DNA from: Volvox africanus
Lineage: Eukaryota; Chlorophyta; Chlorophyceae; Chlamydomonadales; Volvocaceae
Length of the DNA: 64,000 bases
Assembly (NCBI GenBank): GCA_030268105.1
Contig: BSDZ01000094.1
Span: forward strand, 1 to 64,000
Direction of reading: 5' to 3'
A program made the position numbers and the translations under genes. Positions 39,479 to 51,800 of this stretch are shown here, piece by piece. Within the stretch, counting starts at the first letter, position 1. Each line of letters begins with the position of its first letter. The notes below the pieces were generated by a model. The model ran no database searches. It was not told the DNA's origin and worked only from the letters and a program-made list of their open reading frames with translations.

Positions 39479-42019
39479 ATGATCTCGCTGTTGGTGAAAC
39501 TGGGCTTCAAGCCTAAGGATCGTGCTTATGAGAGGATCGACACAATCTCGGACACCAACAGCACCGCTAACGATAATGACAGCGTTATGAGCAACAGCAG
39601 CTGCCTAAATGGCAAAGCTGTAGAGCAGCCTGCAGGTGGAGTGGTCGTCACTCCTTTGCGTGAACTAATGAAGAAGTTTAGCCGCAAGTGGATTCCGACA
39701 GAAAAGGTGAATTCGTGTTGCTGTCTTTCCTGATGTTCAGTTCTAAGTAAGGCCAACTCCCATCAAGCCTGCCTTTCGTCGTCGTTTATGTTTTCTTCGA
39801 TTCCGTCTTTTTTCGGTCATTCCGTGACATCCCATCCCTTCCACCTTTTCTGTCGCAGCCTCTTCAGCGGTTCGGGAAGCTCGAGGGCGAAGAATCCTTG
39901 ACGTTGCAGGAGCGGTTGTCCGCGCGGCGCCTGCAAATAGCTGAGAAGGGGACTCTGCTTAAGGTCCTGCTATCCTGGGTGAGTTTGAGCTGATCAGGAG
40001 TTTGCTCCAGCAGTGGTGATGGGTGTTGAGATGCCTTGGGGGTCGCTTGTCTGACAGTCGCTCGATGTGATTGGGCCATGCGCCGACCCGCACCGCTTGC
40101 TGACTATCGACCAACGTGTCGACCCCCCGTCTTTTGCGTGCGCACAACAGAAGGGCGCGCCCGAGAATCTTCACCAGGCCGGAGCCCAACTGGAAGCCCA
40201 GCCAGTTCCAGCAGCGCAGCAGGTGGTGGGTCAGACCTGACGCCTGAGGGGGTTCCGGGGAGGAGGTCGCCTTTCTCATACCAGTGCGCGGCTTGTGCTG
40301 CACTGTGTTGGTTGCAAAGTGCCTGCAGGAAAGCGCTTCTCAGGGGAGGCGAATGGGGAACATGGTTTCCGAGGGGAGGGGAGACGGACGGAGGGAGTTG
40401 CCCGAGGGTGACACGGGGGTGGGCTCATCATACATGTCGTTATTTTGTCGTCGTTCAGATGTCGCCGAAACTAATTTGTGTACATGCGCTTGTGTTTGGA
40501 CGTCCAATACCCCCTCGGAAACACATCAAGATGCTTTCCGTGATGCAGATGTTCCATGTCTACGCACGTAAACGGTGCACTAACTGATGAAAAGCTTTTT
40601 TGTGTGTCTCGTTCTCTGCCAGCAGGAGCCGCAGCTGGAGAGTGAGGAGAACAACGTGCAGCAATGCGCGGGTGGCGTGATGGCCCCGTCGGGGTTGGCG
40701 GGAGCAGCGGCGGCCATTGAGCTAGCATATCAGCGGTAGGTGCAGTGTATAACTAGGTGTACGGCGGAGTGACGTGGTAGTGCGTGGCGGTCTGAGTACG
40801 TGGCGGCAAATGCATGAAGGAGTACGTGTTTCGGATGTGCGACTTCCTGTTTACCCGAAACCCACAATGCTGGGATCTCTTGCTTACACCTGCAACCCCA
40901 CCCATGCCTTTTCCATACAGGTTGGACGAGACCACCGAAGCTGAGGGCTTCGAGGGCTTCCAAGTCCAGGTGCGTGGGCAAGAAGTCATCGAAGCAACAT
41001 AGTCTTATGTATACAAAACCCGACAACTGCTGGATGTTCGCTCTTTTATCTGCAGGTGTCAGATTTGATTTCGCAACTCGAGAAGCTGAGGTCGGGGGCC
41101 GCCATGATGGAGGCCAGGAAGGGGGGCCTTTCCGGGGCCTCTACAGACCTGCAGGGCAGCAGCATCACTGCCAAATTTGCCATCATCCCTGCCGCCAGCT
41201 GTCCTGCTATGGGCGCCACGAGTCCGCCTTCTGCAGTCGAAGTCGCAGATGCTGGTGCCGCTTCCATTTTCATCAACAAGGCTGCGCAGCAACCCCAGGA
41301 GTTGTACCAACCCCTGGAGCTCACGCAGCCACCAAAACCGCACCCGAAAACCCCAGAGCGGCGTCTGCCCCCTGAGGCACGGAACTGGGGTCTGCAGGAC
41401 TGCCGGTCCTGGGCGGGGGAGCAGCATTGGTCGTCCTGGGCGGAGGTTCAGGCGTTTACCAAGACGCTTGAGCCGACCCTGGCAGAAGCCATTCGTGAAG
41501 CAAGTAAGTCTGGTGGTGTGCACGTCGCGCTCCATCTCATGCTAGCTAGGTGCATGGTACTGCTGAGGGGTTGTCATTGTGTGAGGGGTTGTGAAAAGAC
41601 ACCCCTGAGTCTAGGTCTGCTGACTGGTTTGGCTCCCAAGTATCCTGTTCTATCTGCTGACTCAGCAGGCAGTGGGCCTTGCCACCTGCTGTCTGCCTGC
41701 ACATCTAAGCGCAGCCCACCTTACATTAATTGATTTCTGGCACAGAGACGTTCGCTCTCCCCCACACACTTTGCCCTCTTTAGGCCTCGAGCACAATCCA
41801 CTTGTTGCCTTCGGGAAGGAGCAGGCGGCAGCTCCAGCAATTTCCTATGTGCAGCTCAAGCTGATGGAGCTTTGTGGCTCCAATCGTTGGGGGACGGCGT
41901 CCATCAAGGCCGCCTCGCTTGAGGGGCCCCGCAAGAGGCGCCCTTTCTTGGCGGCCTTCCTAAGGGCTGCCAAGGGAATCACAGAGCCGTGTGTTCAGCG
42001 TGGGGGCATTCGGCTCTGA
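39479..42019 (+). CDS. Tandem orphan gene, copy 8
   Basis: Same exon layout and predicted protein as the copy at 7595, with the recombinant intron 6 haplotype of copy 7. The 3' flank has the GTCCGG form and a private gcgcctt change near 42376. Only two minisatellite monomers separate this unit from the next gene's upstream region. Confidence 0.78.
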
Positions 42020-42460
42020 TCGAGCTGGGGCGGTTTTGCAGGAAGTGCACGCACTGATATGTACCTACTACCCTCCTTGCTAGCTAGCCGGATTGCTAGA
42101 TGGTCATCTCGAGCCATCGATTTTGTTTGCCAAGTCGTGATGCTTAGCGTTGTTAAACACTGCACCCTTAATCGACGGTGACGTGGTTATTAAGAAAAGA
42201 GGGACTCAAGACACCTAGAGCGGAACTAAAGGCTCTGAGGCCTGATGGTGACCGTGACCATGGCCGTAGTAGCACCAAGGGGCGGTGACTGGCTGAATAG
42301 CGCGGCACTTTACATTACGTATGTTAGGGCTCTCGTGAGAGATGTCCGGTGTGGTGGCTTGCAGGTGGCTGCTGCGCCTTAGGCGTGATGTTAGGCTGGG
42401 GTTTGCAGGTTTGGTTAGCTTTCTCATGTACATGTTTGTTTTCGGGCACCCCCAGTTTTG

Positions 42461-42808
42461 TATGTGGTATTCTGTGTTCTTTTTATCGTACCTAAGGCTT
42501 CATGCAGTGGAGGGGGAGGGGCTGTGGAGGTTTAAACAGCTGGTGGGCAGTCGGACTTCATCAAGTGGTATTCATAGTCAGTGAGACTCCCAACTGCACA
42601 CATGGTATTTGTGCCTAGCATTTAGTCACTTAGCTATGTGATATTCTGTGTTCTTTTTATCGTACCTAAGGCTTCATGCAGTGGAGGGGGAGGGGCTGTG
42701 GAGGTTTAAACAGCTGGTGGGCAGTCGGACTTCATCAAGTGGTATTCATAGTCAGTGAGACTCCCAACTGCACACATGGTATTTGTGCCTAGCATTTAGT
42801 CACTTAGC
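42461..42808 (+). repeat. 174-bp minisatellite, array 9, contracted (2 monomers)
   Basis: Only two direct 174-bp monomers (348 bp), which explains the 4,850-bp spacing between units 8 and 9. Neither carries the gtccgac variant. Confidence 0.96.
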
Positions 42809-44328
42809 TGTCATAGACCTGATATAGTTTTAGTTGCATCGTTTCTTATCTGCCATTCATTAGTGGACCCTAACCAATAGGAGCGTGTCAAATGTGTTTG
42901 TTAGTGGATCTGAACCCTAGATGGTTGTCAACTGTTCATCATTGGATTCTGACCGATAGGAGCTTGTGAACCGTGTTTGTTAATGGATCTGATTAATGAG
43001 CTATTTAACATCCTTCTCAAGTGATTAGGCTGGTGTCATAATCTGCCATGACGACATGGCATGTGACCAGTTTATTTACAGGGGACTCTCAACTAGACAT
43101 GCCTGGGACAGCACAAAGGGGGAGGGCATGCGTGCCTCTGTGGGCGTGTGTGTGCATATGCGTGTGTGCGCATGCATGTGCTGCAGGCATGTGCAATACC
43201 ATGGTGTTCGAGCCTCGCAGTTGCTCACGAGTGGACGAGCAAGCAGCTGGCCTCTCCGTGACACCACATGTAAATCGTGCGATGCCTGGATGACCCTTTT
43301 TGAGTGTCTCAGTCTCCCCCTGAAGCAGAACAGAGGGGTGCTTTTTAGGTGTTACACTGTGGGCGACTTGTTCTGAAAACTTGGGAAGAACTGTTTGGAT
43401 TTTACTCCGCATGGAGAGCTGTATCTCCATGCAGCGCTGCACAGCCAAATTGCATTTTACTGCAGCAGGCTCTCACTAAGGTGTATGTATGTTCATACAA
43501 GGGTTCAACAATCGTTGGCATTATGACATTATGGTGCCCCAACTTGGGCGTCCATGCCCATCATGGAGATGGCACCGGAAGGCCTTCGGCGTGCTCCATC
43601 TTTATTAATTTCAGGACACGTGATAGTGTACGGCAAGCTACCGTGGGCCACAGTCCAGTGGTCGCATTATGTAAGGAATTTCAGGACTTTAGATTCCCTA
43701 CTATGGGGAAGACCAGTACTATACAAGGTGATAACCTTGCGCTCTTGGGGCCTCCGAACCGGTATTGGTGAAACACACACTTGTGCGGTGTTGATGTCTT
43801 TGAGCTTACGCGAGCTCAATTGTACCAATTGAAATTACAGTTCAATAGGAGCTCAAGAAATCCTTTGCGATGAACCTACGTAATCTGTTGTTCCAATGTA
43901 CGGCCCGAAGCCACGAACAGCGGACCGATTATGGTAATACGGGGTTCTTATCGCCACACGGAAGCGCCCCTACATTGCCATTCAAATTACTTTGCTTCAG
44001 TGTTACAACCGGATAAAGGAAAGCTGTGAAACCTTCGCCTTTAGACCTGATTATGCTCCGTCGCTCTACATAACCATAGCCCACCCTGTGTGACCCATTA
44101 ACATCCTAACTAGTTATTTTAAAACCATTTTCCATAATTGCTTTCGAATTCCTTAGAGAGACTCCAAAGAACAGGCTTTGGCCTGTCAACACAACCGTTT
44201 GCCTCTAGACAAAACCTTAGTGTCGTTTATTGAGTAATACATCTCAACGATTTGCTTAGCGATAGTGCTTCATTGGACGCTTCGATTACCGGCTCCTTGA
44301 CCACGACCCGGCTGTCCAGGCGTCAGCC

Positions 44329-46869
44329 ATGATCTCGCTGTTGGTGAAACTGGGCTTCAAGCCTAAGGATCGTGCTTATGAGAGGATCGACACAATCTCG
44401 GACACCAACAGCACCGCTAACGATAATGACAGCGTTATGAGCAACAGCAGCTGCCTAAATGGCAAAGCTGTAGAGCAGCCTGCAGGTGGAGTGGTCGTCA
44501 CTCCTTTGCGTGAACTAATGAAGAAGTTTAGCCGCAAGTGGATTCCGACAGAAAAGGTGAATTCGTGTTGCTGTCTTTCCTGATGTTCAGTTCTAAGTAA
44601 GGCCAACTCCCATCAAGCCTGCCTTTCGTCGTCGTTTATGTTTTCTTCGATTCCGTCTTTTTTCGGTCATTCCGTGACATCCCATCCCTTCCACCTTTTC
44701 TGTCGCAGCCTCTTCAGCGGTTCGGGAAGCTCGAGGGCGAAGAATCCTTGACGTTGCAGGAGCGGTTGTCCGCGCGGCGCCTGCAAATAGCTGAGAAGGG
44801 GACTCTGCTTAAGGTCCTGCTATCCTGGGTGAGTTTGAGCTGATCAGGAGTTTGCTCCAGCAGTGGTGATGGGTGTTGAGATGCCTTGGGGGTCGCTTGT
44901 CTGACAGTCGCTCGATGTGATTGGGCCATGCGCCGACCCGCACCGCTTGCTGACTATCGACCAACGTGTCGACCCCCCGTCTTTTGCGTGCGCACAACAG
45001 AAGGGCGCGCCCGAGAATCTTCACCAGGCCGGAGCCCAACTGGAAGCCCAGCCAGTTCCAGCAGCGCAGCAGGTGGTGGGTCAGACCTGACGCCTGAGGG
45101 GGTTCCGGGGAGGAGGTCGCCTTTCTCATACCAGTGCGCGGCTTGTGCTGCACTGTGTTGGTTGCAAAGTGCCTGCAGGAAAGCGCTTCTCAGGGGAGGC
45201 GAATGGGGAACATGGTTTCCGAGGGGAGGGGAGACGGACGGAGGGAGTTGCCCGAGGGTGACACGGGGGTGGGCTCATCATACATGTCGTTATTTTGTCG
45301 TCGTTCAGATGTCGCCGAAACTAATTTGTGTACATGCGCTTGTGTTTGGACGTCCAATACCCCCTCGGAAACACATCAAGATGCTTTCCGTGATGCAGAT
45401 GTTCCATGTCTACGCACGTAAACGGTGCACTAACTGATGAAAAGCTTTTTTGTGTGTCTCGTTCTCTGCCAGCAGGAGCCGCAGCTGGAGAGTGAGGAGA
45501 ACAACGTGCAGCAATGCGCGGGTGGCGTGATGGCCCCGTCGGGGTTGGCGGGAGCAGCGGCGGCCATTGAGCTAGCATATCAGCGGTAGGTGCAGTGTAT
45601 AACTAGGTGTACGGCGGAGTGACGTGGTAGTGCGTGGCGGTCTGAGTACGTGGCGGCAAATGCATGAAGGAGTACGTGTTTCGGATGTGCGACTTCCTGT
45701 TTACCCGAAACCCACAATGCTGGGATCTCTTGCTTACACCTGCAACCCCACCCATGCCTTTTCCATACAGGTTGGACGAGACCACCGAAGCTGAGGGCTT
45801 CGAGGGCTTCCAAGTCCAGGTGCGTGGGCAAGAAGTCATCGAAGCAACATAGTCTTATGTATACAAAACCCGACAACTGCTGGATGTTCGCTCTTTTATC
45901 TGCAGGTGTCAGATTTGATTTCGCAACTCGAGAAGCTGAGGTCGGGGGCCGCCATGATGGAGGCCAGGAAGGGGGGCCTTTCCGGGGCCTCTACAGACCT
46001 GCAGGGCAGCAGCATCACTGCCAAATTTGCCATCATCCCTGCCGCCAGCTGTCCTGCTATGGGCGCCACGAGTCCGCCTTCTGCAGTCGAAGTCGCAGAT
46101 GCTGGTGCCGCTTCCATTTTCATCAACAAGGCTGCGCAGCAACCCCAGGAGTTGTACCAACCCCTGGAGCTCACGCAGCCACCAAAACCGCACCCGAAAA
46201 CCCCAGAGCGGCGTCTGCCCCCTGAGGCACGGAACTGGGGTCTGCAGGACTGCCGGTCCTGGGCGGGGGAGCAGCATTGGTCGTCCTGGGCGGAGGTTCA
46301 GGCGTTTACCAAGACGCTTGAGCCGACCCTGGCAGAAGCCATTCGTGAAGCAAGTAAGTCTGGTGGTGTGCACGTCGCGCTCCATCTCATGCTAGCTAGG
46401 TGCATGGTACTGCTGAGGGGTTGTCATTGTGTGAGGGGTTGTGAAAAGACACCCCTGAGTCTAGGTCTGCTGACTGGTTTGGCTCCCAAGTATCCTGTTC
46501 TATCTGCTGACTCAGCAGGCAGTGGGCCTTGCCACCTGCTGTCTGCCTGCACATCTAAGCGCAGCCCACCTTACATTAATTGATTTCTGGCACAGAGACG
46601 TTCGCTCTCCCCCACACACTTTGCCCTCTTTAGGCCTCGAGCACAATCCACTTGTTGCCTTCGGGAAGGAGCAGGCGGCAGCTCCAGCAATTTCCTATGT
46701 GCAGCTCAAGCTGATGGAGCTTTGTGGCTCCAATCGTTGGGGGACGGCGTCCATCAAGGCCGCCTCGCTTGAGGGGCCCCGCAAGAGGCGCCCTTTCTTG
46801 GCGGCCTTCCTAAGGGCTGCCAAGGGAATCACAGAGCCGTGTGTTCAGCGTGGGGGCATTCGGCTCTGA
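44329..46869 (+). CDS. Tandem orphan gene, copy 9 (last complete copy)
   Basis: Same exon layout and predicted protein as the copy at 7595. Intron 6 has the gtactgctg plus gagtctagg combination of copies 7 and 8, but the 3' flank has the GTCGG form of copies 1, 2 and 4, so this unit is a further mosaic. The upstream region has a private gcagctgg change near 43248. It is the last copy before the truncated unit and follows the shortest minisatellite. Confidence 0.78.
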
Positions 46870-47309
46870 TCGAGCTGGGGCGGTTTTGCAGGAAGTGCAC
46901 GCACTGATATGTACCTACTACCCTCCTTGCTAGCTAGCCGGATTGCTAGATGGTCATCTCGAGCCATCGATTTTGTTTGCCAAGTCGTGATGCTTAGCGT
47001 TGTTAAACACTGCACCCTTAATCGACGGTGACGTGGTTATTAAGAAAAGAGGGACTCAAGACACCTAGAGCGGAACTAAAGGCTCTGAGGCCTGATGGTG
47101 ACCGTGACCATGGCCGTAGTAGCACCAAGGGGCGGTGACTGGCTGAATAGCGCGGCACTTTACATTATGTATGTTAGGGCTCTCGTGAGAGATGTCGGTG
47201 TGGTGGCTTGCAGGTGGCTGCTGCGGCTTAGGCGTGATGTTAGGCTGGGGTTTGCAGGTTTGGTTAGCTTTCTCATGTACATGTTTGTTTTCGGGCACCC
47301 CCAGTTTTG

Positions 47310-48005
47310 TATGTGGTATTCTGTGTTCTTTTTATCGTACCTAAGGCTTCATGCAGTGGAGGGGGAGGGGCTATGGAGGTTTAAACAGCTGGTGGGCAGT
47401 CGGACTTCATCAAGTGGTATTCATAGTCAGTGAGACTCCCAACTGCACACATGGTATTTGTGCCTAGCATTTAGTCACTTAGCTATGTGATATTCTGTGT
47501 TCTTTTTATCGTACCTAAGGCTTCATGCAGTGGAGGGGGAGGGGCTGTGGAGGTTTAAACAGCTGGTGGGCAGTCGGACTTCATCAAGTGGTATTCATAG
47601 TCAGTGAGACTCCCAACTGCACACATGGTATTTGTGCCTAGCATTTAGTCACTTAGCTATGTGATATTCTGTGTTCTTTTTATCGTACCTAAGGCTTCAT
47701 GCAGTGGAGGGGGAGGGGCTGTGGAGGTTTAAACAGCTGGTGGGCAGTCGGACTTCATCAAGTGGTATTCATAGTCAGTGAGACTCCCAACTGCACACAT
47801 GGTATTTGTGCCTAGCATTTAGTCACTTAGCTATGTGATATTCTGTGTTCTTTTTATCGTACCTAAGGCTTCATGCAGTGGAGGGGGAGGGGCTGTGGAG
47901 GTTTAAACAGCTGGTGGGCAGTCGGACTTCATCAAGTGGTATTCATAGTCAGTGAGACTCCCAACTGCACACATGGTATTTGTGCCTAGCATTTAGTCAC
48001 TTAGC
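47310..48005 (+). repeat. 174-bp minisatellite, array 10 (4 monomers)
   Basis: Four direct 174-bp monomers (696 bp). The first has a private ggctatgg change near 47373, and none carries the gtccgac variant. This array belongs to the truncated terminal unit and precedes no gene copy. Confidence 0.96.
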
Positions 48006-48533
48006 TGTCATAGACCTGATATAGTTTTAGTTGCATCGTTTCTTATCTGCCATTCATTAGTGGACCCTAACCAATAGGAGCGTGTCAAACGTGTTTGTTA
48101 GTGGATCTGAACCCTAGATGGTTGTCAACTGTTCATCATTGGATTCTATCCGATAGGAGCTTGTGAACCGTGTTTGTTAATGGATCTGATTAATGAGCTA
48201 TTTAACATCCTTCTCAAGTGATTAGGCTGGTGTCATAATCTGCCATGACGACATGGCATGTGACCAGTTTATTTACAGGGGACTCTCAACTAGACATGCC
48301 TGGGACAGCACAAAGGGGGAGGGCATGCGTGCCTCTGTGGGCGTGTGTGTGCATATGCGTGTGTGCGCATGCATGTGCTGCAGGCATGTGCAATACCATG
48401 GTGTTCGAGCCTCGCAGTTGCTCACGAGTGGACGAGCAAGCAGCAGGCCTCTCCGTGACACCACATGTAAATCGTGCGATGCCTGGATGACCCTTTTTGA
48501 GTGTCTCAGTCTCCCCCTGAAGCAGAACAGAGG
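48006..48533 (+). repeat. Truncated tenth unit: right edge of the macrosatellite
   Basis: This stretch matches the region just downstream of the minisatellite in the other units, up to cagaacagagg, then diverges completely into single-copy DNA. The gene, its exons and the proximal promoter are absent. A private change (caaacgtg near 48090) is present. A 142-codon open frame reads across the junction, but it is a chance fusion. No transposon terminus or target-site duplication is visible at the breakpoint. Confidence 0.85.
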
Positions 48534-48863
48534 TGCCTGCAGGAGTTGGACGTGTGTTGTATCTCTGTGTTTATGTGTCCTTCAATTGTTTAGGCCCGAT
48601 CGGAAGACATCTAGGTTCCTGATCATCTTGAATATTAGCCTTAGATACCCCAGGATACTTCAAGTATTCCTACTCAGATAGGAATTGCACAGTTGTGGTG
48701 CGACGGCATGAGATATCAGTCGTAGAGCTCCAAAGACGACGACAACCGGGAAGGGAACATTTCCATGCTCAGTTTAAAAGCCAACGAAGTCCAAAAACCC
48801 TCATACCAGAACTCCGTCAGGTGCTTTTTAAATAAGGTGCTTTCCCAACCTGCTACCACTCAT
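48534..48863. other. Junction spacer without a recognised gene
   Basis: About 330 bp of single-copy DNA between the end of the macrosatellite and the stop codon of the protease gene on the opposite strand. It probably contains that gene's 3' UTR. I see no coding potential and no clear TTACA (reverse TGTAA) polyadenylation signal. Confidence 0.5.
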
Positions 48864-51800
48864 CTACCACCAACCGACCCCGTTGCCAGCTGCTAGTGTA
48901 ATGGATGATGTCGACGATACCATATCTCCACTTCCAAAGACCGGCGGTGCTATCTCCACCGTCGCCGCCAGCACTGACGCCGCCAGTTTGCAAGCCTTTA
49001 TTGTACTGTCATACTGTGTGCCCGACGGCACGCTGTTGAAATCCGGCTTGATGCCGTATCGATCGATGTCTGTACCGCGTGGCGTCAGATATTTTCCCAC
49101 CGTCACCACTAACCCCGAACCATCGCTTAGCTCATATACGCTCTGGATAAGGCCTTTGCCGTACGTCCGGCTGCCAGCGAGAACGGCACGGCAGTTGTCG
49201 TGCAAGGCGCCCGCTACGATTTCCGATGCTGAGGCCGTGTGTCCGTTGACCAGGACCAGTAGCGGCGCGGAGGTGAATGTAGGCCCGGGGGCCCGGGGGG
49301 TATCTGGGGGTGCGTCGCGTCTCTCCGTGATTACGATTGGAGCGTCACCTGAGGTGCAGTAATGGGGGGGCCCGGCAAAGGTGGGTCCAGGGAAGGGGGC
49401 AGTGGATAAACACAATAACAGACCCGGCACAGAAGTTCACGGAAATGAGGTCAGGGGACGGACGGGAAAAGCAATGAGCCCCCACCGGGGGTGAAAAACA
49501 CAATAAAAACACGAGGTTGAGATCCCATAGGTCTGAGCCCTAGAGGGCACGAATGCGTGCACTGAGAAAACCCTCCCCCCAAAACACAGACCCCCACTCC
49601 ATCCCCTGCCAGTCACCTCAGCGCTCACCGCCAAGGAACAGACGCGCGACCTCGAGCCCCTCAGTCACCAGCCCGCCCCGGTTGTCCCGAAGGTCCAGCA
49701 CTAAGCGAGTCGCCCCGGCTGACTCCAACTGCCGGATGGCGGCAGCCACGTCAGCCTGGGTAGGTGAGGGGGGAGTGGAGGGGGGGAGGAAAGGGCCCTA
49801 GGAAGTGCGCAGTAACAGAAAATAGAAAACCAAACTTAAACAGAAAAACCGATTGCTATTTCGAGCTGGATTCTGAGGAGGCTGGTGACGTCAACTCTTG
49901 TATCGTTATGGTACGATCTCACGTCACTCTGTTCAGGCGCTCAGGCGCCTTCCCCCTCCCCCCCCCCTCCCCATCCCCTACCGCACCCTTGCTTCATCAC
50001 CCGTTTTGACCCTTCACCTTCATCACCACCATCGTACGAATCAAACCGAACGCACCTGCGCGCGAGCGTTGAAGCTGGCCAACCGTACAGTTCCCACGAG
50101 CTCCTCTCCTCGGATGCCCCCCGGGAGCAGTACTGCGCTGCGGGTGAGACTGGTGCTGACCGCAGAGGGCAGTGTACGGCGGGGCCGAACCAACGACAGC
50201 TCCTCCTCGTTACCGGATGCGTGGAGTACCTAGGGTTTTGGGGAGAGACATGCGTGGTGGTGGAGGGGAGGGGCGAGGGGGCAAGTTGGGGAGGGGAGGG
50301 GCGAGGGGGCAAGTGGGGGAGGGGAGGGGCGAGGGGGCAAGTGGGGGAGGGGAGGACGAATGCACGAGACCTGAAACCTGATATGTATTGCTGCTAAGAT
50401 GAACATATGAGAGGTTAGTGTGGGCGGGAGGGCGCGGGATCGCGTGTGCATTATCGTACTGCACATGATGGCAATACGGACCCCCCGGGGGCTTCACCCT
50501 CACCCCCTCCCTCGCCCGCATCAACCGCACGACCGCACCGTACCTTGATCCGCACCAAATCTTCTGACGAAACGCCCTTTTGCCGCCGCTGTCGCCCGTT
50601 GTTGCCGGCAGAACCGCTGCTACTGCTACTGGGACCGTCGGGACTACTCGGGGCTGAGGATGATGACGTTGATGATAAGGATGATGATGATGATGATAAT
50701 GATGATGATGGGGAAGAGGAGGTGGCCTCAGCAGAGCCCGAGATCAGCCCAGCTGCGCGGAAGGGCGTCGAGTCGTCCAAAGATTGACCCTGCAGTTTAC
50801 CGTTGGTCAGTTTGTCGTTGGCCGGTAGGTCCTAGAGTTAGTCCATTCAGTTAAGCCACGAGAATCCACCCGATCGTTTCCGAAAGACGTGTGCACCGAC
50901 AGAGACAGACAGACAGACAGACAGACGGACCGACAGATGGCTGGGGCAATCCCGGCACTCGTAAATGCAGTGCAACATCCGTAACCAACCTCTCCTAACC
51001 AGCTTAACTGCCATAGGGCACCAAACCTAATCATCTCCCATTCATTCAACTCATCGCCGTACCTGAATCTCAAGAAGCTCGTCGCCCTGTCGTACGCCCG
51101 CTATGTCCGCAATACTACCCTTACTAACCCCCACCACGAAGATGCCACCTCCAGGCCCCCTCTCCCCCCGCAACTCGGGGAGGGGATTTCCCTGAAGCGG
51201 CACACGGAGGGGGTTTGGGCTTTTGGGCGGGATGAAACGGGGCGGGGTGGGTGGGGAGATTTATCACTGTTATATGATAGAGATATGATACCATACAAAA
51301 CAGTTGAATTGAAATGTCGTATTTCTTCTTCCGAGTGTTGGAGATACGCCGAATCCGCCCTTCATCTAGCTCCATGCATTACGACAAATAACTATCATGC
51401 ACAGCCATCGATCCACTCACCGTCTTGACGACGTACTCTGATGCCGTACCGAGGTTGAGTCCCACTCCGCTAACGTCGTACTTCTTCATGGCCTCGAGCT
51501 CCGGCGGCCCGATGAAGCGGCAGTACGGGTCGGACAAACCCCGTGCCAATATGTCCCGTACAGCTCTGCGCAGTGGCAGCCGCAGCCGAAGTGGCAGGTG
51601 CAGGGGCAGCTATGAAAGCCATTACAGCAGCACAGGAGCAGCAACAACAAGGAAAGGATTGGGATAGCAGCAGCAGCAGTTGGTGCAGCCAGGACTATAA
51701 TAACACGCCACGGCTACGGCATACACACACCAGCGGCGATAGCCACCATCAGTCCTCATATCGGTAACCCCCCCAAAAGCGATTTTCTGTATACCTGTAA

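Larger units (their letters stand above)
1..48533 (+). repeat. Macrosatellite: tandem array of ~5.2-kb gene-bearing units
   Basis: Equivalent landmarks recur in direct orientation. The first codon of the repeated gene falls at 2395, 7595, 12793, 17991, 23885, 29083, 34281, 39479 and 44329. Spacings are 5,198-5,200 bp, apart from one of 5,894 (+696, four extra 174-bp monomers) and one of 4,850 (-348, two fewer). Position 1 already lies inside the 3' flank of a preceding unit, so the array extends left of the window. On the right, similarity stops just after 48,531-48,533 within the upstream region of a tenth unit. Each unit consists of a minisatellite, about 1.5 kb of upstream DNA, a seven-exon gene and a 3' flank of about 440 bp. 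Units differ by only a few substitutions and 1-bp indels. Confidence 0.97.

Noticed and set aside
2395..46869. Identification of the repeated gene as EZY2 or another mating-type-locus gene
   Set aside because: The analogy is only that both are tandem multicopy genes in volvocine algae. I cannot establish protein similarity from the sequence alone.
180..48005. Regular repeats that could be taken for a CRISPR array
   Set aside because: The 174-bp monomers are contiguous with no unique spacers, and the window has clear eukaryotic spliced genes.
1..48533. Tandem unit as rDNA or as a transposon array
   Set aside because: No rRNA-like sequence, reverse transcriptase, transposase, integrase or terminal inverted repeat is visible. 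The unit encodes a spliced orphan gene.
48253..48681. 142-codon open frame across the right edge of the array
   Set aside because: It is a chance fusion of non-coding repeat DNA with flanking DNA; its repeat half belongs to a non-coding region in other units.
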